Shown: piece after piece, positions 47,401-55,912 of the stretch
Layout of the letters: each line of letters begins with the position of its first letter
How positions within the stretch are numbered: position 1 is the first letter of the stretch
Assembly (NCBI GenBank): GCA_938015435.1
Contig: CALLPN010000007.1
Location: forward strand, 1 to 64,000
DNA from: an uncultured Saprospiraceae bacterium
Lineage (GTDB): Bacteria > Bacteroidota > Bacteroidia > Chitinophagales > Saprospiraceae
Direction: 5' to 3'
DNA length: 64,000 nucleotides
Notes under the pieces: generated by a model
What the model saw: only the letters and a program-made list of their open reading frames with translations
Told to the model about the DNA's origin: nothing
Databases searched by the model: none
Translations under genes and position numbers: made by a program

Positions 47401-47886
47401 AACTCTGCAGTAAGTTTCGTAGGTCTAACACTCGGAGATTATAATATTGTGATCAGACACAGAAACCACTTAGGTATTAAATCTGCCGCAACTCTATCAA
47501 TGAGTCCAGGGGCAACTGCAGTATATAATTTTACCACTGCTTCTAGTCAAACTTTTGGAAATGAGGTTCCAGAATTAGAGAATGGCATTTTTGGAATGTA
47601 TTGCGGCGATACTAATGGTGATAATAAAGTAAGATATTTGTTTTCCTCACTTCCGTTTCCAGTTGGAACTGCTTCGGATGCAGATGCTATTCTTTTTGGA
47701 CCGCTCAACAATGTTCCAAATTCATGGACTGAAATGTATAGTCCTTTTGATGTAAATATGGATGGACTCGTCAGGTATTTGTTTTCATCATTACCATTCC
47801 CAGTTGGAACGGCTTCGGATGCAGATGCTATTCTTTTTGGTCCACTAGACAATGTTCCAAATTCTTCAAAAACAGGTAATTATTAA
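44482..47886 (+). CDS. Large secreted zincin-like metalloprotein
   Basis: 1134 residues, signal peptide about 1-28 (ending VIAQ). About 77-215 is a beta-sandwich starting YNFMEYVYAE. The catalytic domain (about 215-470) has HELGHAFSLLH at 353-363: H353, E354, H357 and H363 make a metzincin-type zinc site, but the usual glycine is Ser360. A SPYCQDASG/DCMQREHPC cysteine region follows. About 705-725 is a CDDGNPYTINDV motif, and about 725-870 a CBM4/9-like sandwich. About 872-1030 is the same IVDWVFIEIRD/DGDIVDVDG domain as in the beta-helix protein. The C-terminus holds two 47-residue dockerin-like repeats. There is no T9SS sorting domain. Probably a secreted protease cotranscribed with the next gene (24 bp). 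Confidence 0.85.
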   Translation: MMKNNRYLQLQSLLFIIILFISTIVIAQDVDRNNLCHCSKHNSACKVNAAPQKNANSSSNNSLGIIQANTNQALPASYNFMEYVYAEPNDQGACDGSTNSSAVIEDVFLSQTHRHAIGHSLLFTIGERPVFFQVAVTGSGTSPDIQVSGTLNGNSLGTLCLNGPAILSASIDLTQPNMDDYFSVTLPKSWIKIGLELTISSGNQTQVLSQSDLKIRPYTELNLVNVDMDLMDYNHLPHRTPIFDDFLEELASAVPVSVVRFGYFPEVVKIPTVAANSWQGVPTVVSFDSELDESIIGQGNINAAAHSLLGKVQQAAGDFPNTIYFGNTLNLAPGGWGTDGYFVGYEYTDVFIHELGHAFSLLHWENEYNLINPEPDQHNYPYSGESGSAGGRGEAWNFIQDSYEFVSPYCQDASGNQGIERSDCMQREHPCIETRPSGPGPWDGYGDFTAIAISDYILGSGVTAGQVEYKGGMVDYQLKENPGYPRVSLVNGQRVFSRVPSQPQNTFAEDFIKLPGMEVVEQDVFMISGSAHVTDMSFNVIYQPLQYTGTLLPTLDPTDPTMFATLQNLDPSDAPELYDQERDITLKVTYIDGTINHVLVPFHTSDRVNDDEPNEPVWVDYFSVVVPGDQPICNIEMYRREFLISNEDNPTSGNINDPAQNITAANFMDAAILMSTLDYSCNCPGSPGYIEPGTLCDDGNPYTINDVEDGFCNCEGTVIPVCGLINNSEFTQTLSGWKNWGSEVASLNDEAAVTVLNIGDAGFGFDLVKVDEGESYTVTFEAYATQNRPLTLIHRAQYDFDNDQEGTEFLNTNFNITTAKTKYEITFPVTENGDNSLLEFNFSGSEVGIFLDNVCFDIACGSAENPCDSSDAQLAAKIFLQGPYQASKDLMEDQLRIRSLIPLTEPYSDMEGFTHVSGGGESVEALANFDYALENDDIVDWVFIEIRDNMDVIVATRSALLQRDGDIVDVDGNNSAVSFVGLTLGDYNIVIRHRNHLGIKSAATLSMSPGATAVYNFTTASSQTFGNEVPELENGIFGMYCGDTNGDNKVRYLFSSLPFPVGTASDADAILFGPLNNVPNSWTEMYSPFDVNMDGLVRYLFSSLPFPVGTASDADAILFGPLDNVPNSSKTGNY
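47629..47865 (+). repeat. 47-codon C-terminal duplication, dockerin-like
   Basis: Two copies start at 47629 and 47770 (141 bp apart). Each reads VRYLFSSLPFPVGTASDAD then AILFGPL(N/D)NVPNS. DNA identity is high with mainly third-position changes. Each is preceded by an Asp/Asn-rich loop (GDTNGDNK and DVNMDG) of the calcium-binding type. Confidence 0.85.
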
Positions 47887-47910
47887 TCACGCAATTTAAA
47901 TTACAATAAA

Positions 47911-49026
47911 ATGAAAACGTATAACATATTAATCTGCATTTTACTTAGTGTTCAACTTTCCGCACAGATTGATTGTGGGAATGGCATTAATGATTTTTCT
48001 GATGTGATCACAGTTTCATACAATGAGACTTCCTCAGTATCTAATCATAAAATAGATTTTACTGCGGCCTCTGAAATTCCAGAAACTACTGGTGGCTTAA
48101 TACTATGGTTGAGAATTCCTAACAAAGTAACGCCTGCACCCGTTGTAATTTCTGTAGCTGGTGAGGTATTAGAAAATGAATCTTTTACCGGAGGGGAATT
48201 TGGGGATAATTACTATTATTATTCTTTTACTAAAACGAATATTAATCCTAACACTTTGTTTCCAGTGGGTGAGGCTGTAACTATTGCAGAAATTGATTTT
48301 GACATAGATCTAGAGCCAAGAGATTTAGAAATAGTCCTTGCTTCCCCTTTCGGATCAGATGCTTTTTTTAATGGTACCTCTTGGACTTATTACAGATCTA
48401 CTCTTACTGTATGTAGTGGTAATGAGGACAGTTATTCTTTAGCTTCCAATAATCTATTACCAATAGAACTAAAGTCATTTACTGCGGTGCCTTTCCAAAA
48501 CAAAGGTACAAAAATCGAATGGGTAACGGCTACAGAGTTGAATGGAAGTCACTTTGAGATAGAGCGTTCCGATAATGGAGAAAACTTCAGGCAAGTAGGT
48601 AGAATAATGGCAGCCGGTGTCAGTAATGATGACCAAGTATACAAATATTTTGATCAAGAAATAAACATGCATAGAAATGAGCTGGTTCAATACTATCGAA
48701 TCAAAATGGTAGATATTGATGGTGAGTATAAATACTCTGGAATAAGAGCTGTGAATTTCACTAGATCGGATATCGAATTTGAAATCAAGACATATCCTAA
48801 TCCTACTACGGATTTTGTAATTTTAGAGCTTACTGGATTAGATGAAATCAGTATTAAGAGACCTACACTCAGTATTTTCAGCAATACCGGCGAATTGGTA
48901 AAATCGCAAGTACTCAATTCTGATATCGACAAGATTGAGACGACAGATCTACCATTAAGTCTCTATTACTTCATAATCGAATATCGAGGACAGAAATACA
49001 ATCAAAAAATTGTTCTTCTAAAATAA
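47911..49026 (+). CDS. Small T9SS-sorted secreted protein
   Basis: 371 residues with signal peptide 1-19 (ending LSAQ). About 20-175 is a cohesin-like or Ig-like beta sandwich (ISVAGEVLENESF, FDIDLEPRDLEIVLA). The stretch LLPIELKSFTAVPF, IEWVTATELNGSHFEIERS and YYRIKMVDIDGEYKYSG is a common fibronectin-III-like block just before T9SS domains in this phylum. The final part has YPNPTTDF, LSIFSNTGELV and KIVLLK. The cohesin-like N-terminal segment next to a protein with dockerin-like repeats at 44482 (24 bp apart) suggests the two could bind each other; that is an inference from order and fold alone. Confidence 0.8.
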   Translation: MKTYNILICILLSVQLSAQIDCGNGINDFSDVITVSYNETSSVSNHKIDFTAASEIPETTGGLILWLRIPNKVTPAPVVISVAGEVLENESFTGGEFGDNYYYYSFTKTNINPNTLFPVGEAVTIAEIDFDIDLEPRDLEIVLASPFGSDAFFNGTSWTYYRSTLTVCSGNEDSYSLASNNLLPIELKSFTAVPFQNKGTKIEWVTATELNGSHFEIERSDNGENFRQVGRIMAAGVSNDDQVYKYFDQEINMHRNELVQYYRIKMVDIDGEYKYSGIRAVNFTRSDIEFEIKTYPNPTTDFVILELTGLDEISIKRPTLSIFSNTGELVKSQVLNSDIDKIETTDLPLSLYYFIIEYRGQKYNQKIVLLK

Positions 49027-49360
49027 TGCAGACAATGAATGGATAGATAAGAAAAAATTAAATAATGGTAGGGTTTTTCAATAGGTAGTTGTTTTATTAT
49101 AGAGAAGTATAAATCAACATTAATATTCAACTGGGCATTATCTCAATAAAAACAATTTTGATCAGTCCATTTTCTTCACGGCTAGTTGTGAAACACTGGT
49201 TTTTGTTGGCTTTGCACAGTTATAACAGTAATTTGGACATGTTCGTTTATTATCTTAGTTCTGTGCTTGTGTTTCTTGTAAGGAGAGTCTAAGTAGTTAG
49301 ATAATCTTAATCATCAGGTTATTGGCTGCATATTTTTGAATAAGTAAATTTTTTTCTGTT
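49027..49360. other. Intergenic region, weak promoter-like box
   Basis: 334 bp. TATTTTTG at 49331-49338 resembles the Bacteroidota -7 box but lacks a TTG at the right distance. No terminator or RNA gene was recognised. Confidence 0.4.
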
Positions 49361-52300
49361 ATGAAATCAAATAAATTTAAAATTTCTAATTATTCATCTT
49401 TAAGAATGAGTATCAATTTTCAATTCTTGATATTGGTTTTGGTGACTATTTTTTCAAGTGTTACACATGAATCTGACGCTCAGATAGTCGATGCTAATAG
49501 GAGTGGTTTTACATGGATCAATACCGAAAGTGTTACAGATAATTCTTTTGGATCTGGATTTACTTTGTATAGTGCTGGATGGTCAGTTTTCGAAAATTAT
49601 CCAGGTACACCTGGCTTTCAGATGGGCCTTGCAGGATCATGGCTTACTACTCAACGAACAGGAAATGAGCCTATCGACTTTTATACAACAATCGAAGGTG
49701 GTCTAGGCTGGTGGGGTGATACAAGATTTGGAAAAGAAGCTCCAAAATTTATTATGGGAGGTGTATCTCATAATTTTTTTGCTTGGGCAAATGGTCCTGG
49801 CGCTGGTCAATCGGATAACTTGTCAAACGGACAAAGAGATTGGAGTACGCCAGGAGGAAAGTACGGAGTAGCCCAATTGTCAAATAGATTACTTTGGGCG
49901 CCGGATGGTCTCAATATGGCTCAAGGTTTAAATGGTGAATTACTTGGGTATGGCTATTCACCTCTACCAATTTCAGACCCTTTGACACAAACAGCAGGTA
50001 TAGATATCGAGACAGGTAATCAATGCTGGACTCTTTTTATTAATTCAACAAATTTTAAAGGTCCTGCAACTTTTTTCTTACCTACCTTTTGGACAAAACC
50101 AGTATTGGAGGATCCATCGTTAGAAGGTTTGTTTTTAGATAGCAGACCGTCGGATCCTAACGTAGGTTTAGGGCTTGAACATGCAGATTCGCCAGCAATA
50201 ATTTCTAATGATAATAATGGTGTTCCTTACGCTAAAACCGCACATATGCAAATGCCCATTTGTGGCGAAAATAATTCTATGTTGATGAATGGATTTAGAG
50301 TCTATAATCAAGATGCACTATGGAATAATATGGAGTCTTGGTTCGATGGTGGTGATGTCGTTGCAACCGAATTCAGCGCAGTAGGAACTAATGAAGTGCC
50401 TTTCGTAAATAATGGTGGAGATATGATAGGTGAGATCTCTTATAATGAAACAGAAAATGATATCGATTTGGCCTTTATGGATAATGTACAGCAATCTTCA
50501 AATAGTATGGGGTATGTGTTTGATCGAAATGTGGTTGAAAAAAGTGAAGATTATTTTCTTTTACCAGATTATTATAGGTTAGACTCAGATGACAATTGGC
50601 ATGCGGTTAAGGCAGAAGATGTACCATTATCTACTAATTTACTTTCTACAGATGTGCCTGTCAATCCAAGAAGTGAAATTACTTATTTGACACCTCTCGA
50701 ACCAGATTGCGCTTGGCAAGACTCTAATGGCGCTTGGAATAACCCAGGCCCTTCGGCAGGACCTTACTACGCAGATTTGGGAGATGGTAGTACAGTCACT
50801 TATTATTGGTATCGTTTTGTGGATCAACCCGCTATAGTACAAGCTAATCTTCCTGAAGAAGTACGTCAAAATATGCAAGCAAGAGTTGAGTTGATGCATT
50901 CCAATTGGAGCCATACTGATGAATATTTAGCTGCTCCTCCAGTTGGTAATTTGGCAACAATCGATCCAGAGATAATTGTAAATCCACCATCAGGTTTCGA
51001 AGTGGGCTATGTACCAATTGTAACTAGGCAACAAAAGACTCTTAGTAAATTGAGAGTTTTTGTACTGGCAGGTCAATCCAATATGGAAGGACAAGGTACT
51101 ATAGTTGATCCTGAAAATGATCCTGGAAGTTTACAATATGTTATAGAAAATGATGTGGACGGAATATGGTCTGATCTAGGAACTGCAGATAACTGGAATA
51201 CAATGGAAAATGCATTTTTATACTATGAAAATAATAATACGACTATAAAAACAAATGTGACTGTTGGTCAAGGTGCCAATCCAAATTTAATTGGTCCTGA
51301 GTTAATGTTTGCTCAGCAGTTAGATGAATACTATGATGATCCAATTCTAATTATTAAAACAGCTTGGGGAGGAAAAAATCTTGCGGAAGATTTTCGTCCT
51401 CCCTCGGCTGGGGGTACTACTGGTGAGTTTTATGATTTGATGATAGAAAAAGTGAACTTTGTAACTCAAAATTTGGATACAGAATTTCCAAGTATTGATG
51501 AAACTGAGATTGAGATTTCTGGCTTTGCTTGGTTTCAAGGTTGGAATGATGGTGCAACTGATGATTTCTTAAATGAATATGAAAGCAACTTAACCCATTT
51601 AGTAAGTGATGTGAGAAATGATTTGGGCATTTCTGATCTTCCTTTTGTAGTGGCGAGTGCTGGTCATGGTGGGTATGCGACTACCAATGATGGTTGGGTG
51701 CAGAGTATGCAAAATATAGTGGCAGAAGCTCAGCAAAATGTGGGATGCGATGATGAAACTTATAAAGGAAAAGTGGGATTTGTAGATACTAAGCAATACT
51801 ACATAGGATTAGATGAATCACCGTTGGATGCCATTCACCATTATAATAATAATGCACTTACTTTTTTGAATGTTGGGAAAGCAATGGGTAATGAAATGAT
51901 AATGGCAATCAATGACATGTCATATTGCTCATCTAATTGTGATGCGGAATTAATTGAACCAGATTTGGTGTCCATAGGGAACCGAGTTTGGAATGATTAT
52001 AATAGAGATGGATTCAATGATCCTAATGAACCTGGGATTGCTGGTGTATCTGTTCTCTTATGGTATGATTCAAATGGCGATGATATTCCTGATGCGGAGG
52101 GCTTTGGTGGGATTCAGATTACCGATGCAGAAGGGTATTATCGTTTTGAGGGTTTGCTCCCTGGTAATTATGTGACGTTTGTATGGCAAGTTGATAATTG
52201 GGGACCTGGAGAACCATTGGAAAATTTTGTATCCACTAATGAATTCGAAGCAGATGCAAATAATGATATTGATTTTGATAATAATGGATCAGGAAATCCA

Positions 52301-53605
52301 TTTCAAGATATATTCTCTGGGATAGTGACTCTCACAGTAGATGGGGAGCCGCTTAATGACGGTGATCCAGAAAATGGTTTATTCGATTTAGATCCAGCTG
52401 GAAATAATACTGTCGATTTTGGGTTTTATAATCCTACTGTTGAAGATATAGATGGAGATGGATTTTCTTCGGCGGATGATTGTGATGATTTTAATGCTAA
52501 TGTTAACCCTGACCAAATTGAAGTGCCATACAATGGATTGGATGATGATTGTGATCCATCGACTTTGGATGATGATTTAGATCAAGATGGTTGGAATCTT
52601 CTTAACGATTGTGATGACAACAATCCAGATGTGCATCCTTTCCTAGAGGAAATACCATATAATGGTTTGGATGATGATTGTAACTCTAATTCTCTTGATG
52701 ATGATTTGGATCAAGACGGGTTTGTCTTTGCGGATGATTGTGACGATACTAATCCAAATATCAATCCTGACGCAACAGATATTCCGAATAATAACATAGA
52801 TGAAGATTGTAATGGGGTAGATGCGAATGCCATAATTGATAATGATAACGATGGATTTGATAATACAGTCGATTGTGATGATTCTAACCCTGATATTAAT
52901 CCAGGAATTGTTGAAGTGGCGTACAATGGAATAGATGATGATTGCGATCCAAGTACATCGGATGACGACTTGGATCAAGATGGATTTTTATTGGCTGATG
53001 ATTGTGATGATAATGATGCGAGTATCAATCTGAATCAGATAGAAGTGGCGTACAATGGAATAGATGACGATTGTAATCCGAGTACATTAGATGACGATTT
53101 GGATCAAGATGGATTTGTATTGGCAGATGATTGTGATGATACAGATGCAAGTATAAATACGAGTCAGGCAGAAGTGGCGTACAATGGAGTAGATGATGAT
53201 TGCGATCCAAGTACCTTAGATGACGATCTAGATCAAGATGGATTTGATTTTGAAGATGATTGTAATGATACAGATGCTAGTATCAATCCTGATGCAGAAG
53301 AGATAGCTAATAATGATATAGACGAAGATTGTGATGGTGTAGATTTATTGACATCACTTACGGAATTGACTAATAATGATTTTACGATCTTCCCTAATCC
53401 TGCTTCTCACTTTATAATAGTTCAATTTGAAAAGCAGATAGAATATTCGATAGAGGTTTACGACCTCTTGGGTAATTTGGTTGTTTCTCAAGAAAATTTT
53501 AACAAAGTATCTGTTGCAGATTTGCAATCAGGGCAATATTTCATGGTGATAGAAGATCTGAAATCAAGAAAAACAGTTGCCAATAAAGTGATCGTGATGA
53601 GATAA
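49361..53605 (+). CDS. Giant T9SS-sorted SGNH esterase with SdrD-B and MopE repeats
   Basis: 1414 residues. Signal region about 1-41. About 42-555 is an uncharacterised glycine-rich beta region. About 563-850 is a sialate O-acetylesterase-type SGNH domain: VFVLAGQSNMEG with Ser573, FAWFQGWND near 728, and DAIHHY with Asp823 and His826. About 868-1025 is an SdrD B-like domain (IGNRVWNDYNRDGFNDPNEP). Seven MopE-type units (about 1029-1328) and a sorting domain (IFPNPASHF, then SGQYFMVIED) end it. The enzyme should remove acetyl groups from a carbohydrate at the cell surface, possibly held in place by the calcium-dependent domains. A strong terminator follows. Confidence 0.87.
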   Translation: MKSNKFKISNYSSLRMSINFQFLILVLVTIFSSVTHESDAQIVDANRSGFTWINTESVTDNSFGSGFTLYSAGWSVFENYPGTPGFQMGLAGSWLTTQRTGNEPIDFYTTIEGGLGWWGDTRFGKEAPKFIMGGVSHNFFAWANGPGAGQSDNLSNGQRDWSTPGGKYGVAQLSNRLLWAPDGLNMAQGLNGELLGYGYSPLPISDPLTQTAGIDIETGNQCWTLFINSTNFKGPATFFLPTFWTKPVLEDPSLEGLFLDSRPSDPNVGLGLEHADSPAIISNDNNGVPYAKTAHMQMPICGENNSMLMNGFRVYNQDALWNNMESWFDGGDVVATEFSAVGTNEVPFVNNGGDMIGEISYNETENDIDLAFMDNVQQSSNSMGYVFDRNVVEKSEDYFLLPDYYRLDSDDNWHAVKAEDVPLSTNLLSTDVPVNPRSEITYLTPLEPDCAWQDSNGAWNNPGPSAGPYYADLGDGSTVTYYWYRFVDQPAIVQANLPEEVRQNMQARVELMHSNWSHTDEYLAAPPVGNLATIDPEIIVNPPSGFEVGYVPIVTRQQKTLSKLRVFVLAGQSNMEGQGTIVDPENDPGSLQYVIENDVDGIWSDLGTADNWNTMENAFLYYENNNTTIKTNVTVGQGANPNLIGPELMFAQQLDEYYDDPILIIKTAWGGKNLAEDFRPPSAGGTTGEFYDLMIEKVNFVTQNLDTEFPSIDETEIEISGFAWFQGWNDGATDDFLNEYESNLTHLVSDVRNDLGISDLPFVVASAGHGGYATTNDGWVQSMQNIVAEAQQNVGCDDETYKGKVGFVDTKQYYIGLDESPLDAIHHYNNNALTFLNVGKAMGNEMIMAINDMSYCSSNCDAELIEPDLVSIGNRVWNDYNRDGFNDPNEPGIAGVSVLLWYDSNGDDIPDAEGFGGIQITDAEGYYRFEGLLPGNYVTFVWQVDNWGPGEPLENFVSTNEFEADANNDIDFDNNGSGNPFQDIFSGIVTLTVDGEPLNDGDPENGLFDLDPAGNNTVDFGFYNPTVEDIDGDGFSSADDCDDFNANVNPDQIEVPYNGLDDDCDPSTLDDDLDQDGWNLLNDCDDNNPDVHPFLEEIPYNGLDDDCNSNSLDDDLDQDGFVFADDCDDTNPNINPDATDIPNNNIDEDCNGVDANAIIDNDNDGFDNTVDCDDSNPDINPGIVEVAYNGIDDDCDPSTSDDDLDQDGFLLADDCDDNDASINLNQIEVAYNGIDDDCNPSTLDDDLDQDGFVLADDCDDTDASINTSQAEVAYNGVDDDCDPSTLDDDLDQDGFDFEDDCNDTDASINPDAEEIANNDIDEDCDGVDLLTSLTELTNNDFTIFPNPASHFIIVQFEKQIEYSIEVYDLLGNLVVSQENFNKVSVADLQSGQYFMVIEDLKSRKTVANKVIVMR
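52445..53343 (+). repeat. MopE-type repeat array, VAYNG version
   Basis: Seven units. The third is longer at its end (an extra NAIIDNDNDGFDNTVD element between arrays), so the set reads as three divergent units plus four more uniform units with E-V-A-Y-N-G and CDPSTLDDD junctions. Confidence 0.88.
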
Positions 53606-53651
53606 CATTCAAATCGCATATCTAATTTCTCAAATACTAAAAGAGTAGTAC

Positions 53652-53686
53652 AAATAGAGTCGGATAATATCTGACTCTATTTTTTT
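53652..53686 (+). terminator. Strong Rho-independent terminator
   Basis: AAATAGAGTC pairs perfectly with GACTCTATTT (10 bp) around an 11-base loop, and the T-run that begins in the second arm continues to 53686. It lies 46 bp after the stop of the giant esterase gene. Confidence 0.85.
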
Positions 53687-53888
53687 ATCCTAGATTAATA
53701 ATGACAATCAGCTAACTCTTAATTTCTCTATATAAGCGAATTAAAGGCTATTGTTAATCGTTTAGAACCCTTTATATACGGTGTATTAAAGATAATATTT
53801 GATTTTAATTTTCAATTCTGTCCCCTTTTTTGATGCTGGCTACGTCATAGGGCTGAAATCAATTTTTATTAATTAAAATATTATAATC

Positions 53889-54218
53889 ATGAAAAATTTT
53901 ATCGCATTGTATTGTAACACATCAGGAGCACACCAACCAGCACCAAACTTAACACCAGAACAAATCGAGCAATTATTAGCCCCATGGATGGCTTGGAAGG
54001 AAAAATGTGGAGATAAATTAGTAGATATGGGTTCTCAATTAATACCTGCTATTGCAAGTGATAATGGTGCTGATTGGTCACCTAGTAAGAATTTTGTAAC
54101 TGGGTATTCCATTGTGTCTGCCAATACTTTAGTTGAGGCTCAAGAATTGTTTGAAGGACATCCAATCTATGCTCATCCATTTCATTCTGTGGAAATAAGT
54201 GAATGTCTATCTATGTAA
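53889..54218 (+). CDS. YciI-like / YCII-related domain protein
   Basis: 109 residues, no signal peptide. The sequence MAWKEKCGDKLVDMGSQL and the later GYSIVSANTLVEAQELFEGHP follow the YCII dimeric alpha/beta-barrel pattern, with the ending HPFHSVEISECL. Family members are small cytoplasmic proteins with proposed but mostly unproven enzymatic roles. It stands alone between two good terminators. Confidence 0.75.
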   Translation: MKNFIALYCNTSGAHQPAPNLTPEQIEQLLAPWMAWKEKCGDKLVDMGSQLIPAIASDNGADWSPSKNFVTGYSIVSANTLVEAQELFEGHPIYAHPFHSVEISECLSM

Positions 54219-54284
54219 TGGTCAATCCATTTAGGTCGATATTTCCTATCTTATCTTTTTTATCACAGCAGGGTCACTTACAAT

Positions 54285-54323
54285 CTGAAGTTTGCTAATT
54301 TTTGGCAGGCTTCAGTTTTTTTT
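54285..54323 (+). terminator. Strong Rho-independent terminator
   Basis: CTGAAGTTTGC pairs with GCAGGCTTCAG (11 bp, two G-T wobbles) around a 9-base loop, then eight T residues. It lies 66 bp after the YciI-like gene. Confidence 0.8.
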
Positions 54324-54468
54324 GATTTATGTAGACTACCAAAGAATATCAAGGATGGGGACAAGGTCATTTTGTATACTTACAGCAACATTGATAATGC
54401 TATATAAGTATTGTAAGTGACTTGTTTAGAAATGTTTATCTTGCCTCCAGTCCCTAATTGATATTTTT

Positions 54469-55509
54469 ATGAAGATTATTCTAATTTGTCTGGTCATATT
54501 GGTCCTGTTTTTTTTAAGTGGATGTTTGACAGATCGCAAGCTTGTCAATTCGGATATATCAAAATCATATTTTAAAAAAGGGAATAATATTATTTATTGC
54601 TTAAATGGTAATGTAATAGCTTTTTCTAAAACCAAATTAGAAGGTATTGACATTCAATCTTTTGAAGTGTTAAGCAATCAGATATCAAAAGATAAGAATT
54701 TCGTTTTTTTTGGTGCCTCCAAACAATTGGAAGTTGATGTTGCTAGTTTTAGGATTGATAATGGCATACCCAAAGACAATGACCATGTATATTACAAATA
54801 TAGTTCTGGGACAACCTACAAACTAAATGTAATTGAAGATGCCTTACCAGCGACCTTTCAATATATACATAAGAAAAAACCTACTTGGGCTAAAGATATT
54901 GAACATTATTTTCTGAGTGATCGCATAGTGGATGTAGATTATAATTCGTTTGAACTGCTAAATAAAAATTTTGCTAAGGACAAAGACTATTTCTACTTGC
55001 AAGTAGGGTTAGAATTGGAGAAAATTAGTACAGATACTAAACATGTGAAATTACTTTCAGAGAAATATGCACACGATAGTGATAATGTATATTGTAAAAT
55101 ATCGTTCAACGAAACTAAAGTTATTTCTTATCAGGAAGTAGAGAGTCTAAGAGTAGTTAATAGAAATACTATTATAATAGATTCAGATGTTTATTATGAA
55201 GCTGAATATTTTGAGTATACTGAAGTTGATGCCCAAACATTAAGAGCGACAGGTGAAAATGCAGCTTCTTTTCATGTTGCGGATAAGAATAATGCGTATT
55301 TCAAACAAAAACCTATTTCAGGTGCTGATCCTAATAGTTTTGAGGGCTTGGGCTTGTTTTATAGTGTAGATGAATGTTGCGTGTATTATAAGTACGAAAA
55401 AGTAGAGGGCGCAGATCCAAAATCTTTTGTTTTTGATCAACACACTTATCATGATGGATATGATAAGAATCACAAGTATCAACAAGGAGTGCGTGTGGTT
55501 GAGAAATGA
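54469..55509 (+). CDS. DKNYY-repeat lipoprotein
   Basis: 346 residues. The lipobox FFLSGC puts the lipidated Cys at 19. The rest is a series of DKNYY-type units: short repeats such as SKDKNFVFFGAS, PKDNDHVYYKYS, AKDKDYFYLQVG, AHDSDNVYCKIS, ADKNNAYFKQ. Each unit has an Asp-Lys/Asp-Asn-x-(V/A)-(Y/F)-(Y/F) core of unknown role, predicted to form an open beta repeat. The protein is probably anchored to a membrane by its lipid. A MopE repeat remnant starts right at the stop codon, so the original end may have been different. Confidence 0.82.
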   Translation: MKIILICLVILVLFFLSGCLTDRKLVNSDISKSYFKKGNNIIYCLNGNVIAFSKTKLEGIDIQSFEVLSNQISKDKNFVFFGASKQLEVDVASFRIDNGIPKDNDHVYYKYSSGTTYKLNVIEDALPATFQYIHKKKPTWAKDIEHYFLSDRIVDVDYNSFELLNKNFAKDKDYFYLQVGLELEKISTDTKHVKLLSEKYAHDSDNVYCKISFNETKVISYQEVESLRVVNRNTIIIDSDVYYEAEYFEYTEVDAQTLRATGENAASFHVADKNNAYFKQKPISGADPNSFEGLGLFYSVDECCVYYKYEKVEGADPKSFVFDQHTYHDGYDKNHKYQQGVRVVEK

Positions 55510-55811
55510 TCTTAGTGGTCTTTTTTGTAGATCAAGATGGCTTTGTATTAGCAGATGACTGCGATGGTAACAATCAAAATATAAATGCAAGCCAAGACGA
55601 AATCGTATACAATGGAATAATTGATGTTTGCGATCCAAGTACGCTAGACGATGTCCTAGATCAAGATGGTTTTGTATTGGTTGACGATTGCGATGATAAC
55701 AATGCGATTATAAATCCGAATCAAGAAGTACTAGTATATTACGGAATAGATGTTGATTGTAATTAAGTGACTCTAGATGATGATGATCAGTCTGAGGATT
55801 ATTATTATTAA
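55506..55811 (+). pseudogene. Stranded MopE-repeat remnant
   Basis: About two 43-codon units without a proper start, signal peptide or sorting domain. They read DQDGFVLADDCDGNNQNI, then YNGIIDVCDPSTLDDVL, and a second DQDGFVLVDDCDDNN unit that ends at a TAA (55764) and continues after it as VTLDDDDQSEDYYY. Conserved Asp positions are altered (NGIDDDC has become NGIIDVC and YGIDVDC). The DNA is closest to the array at 41881-42837. It overlaps the stop of the lipoprotein gene by 4 bp and looks like a leftover of a deletion. Confidence 0.6.
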
Positions 55812-55912
55812 GCCATTGAAGATGAAAAATAGATTGAAATAATAGAGTTTTATTCTATTTGACAATTCTTTTGTATAAGAAGTATTAACCTAATTGTTTG
55901 AATAATATTGTG

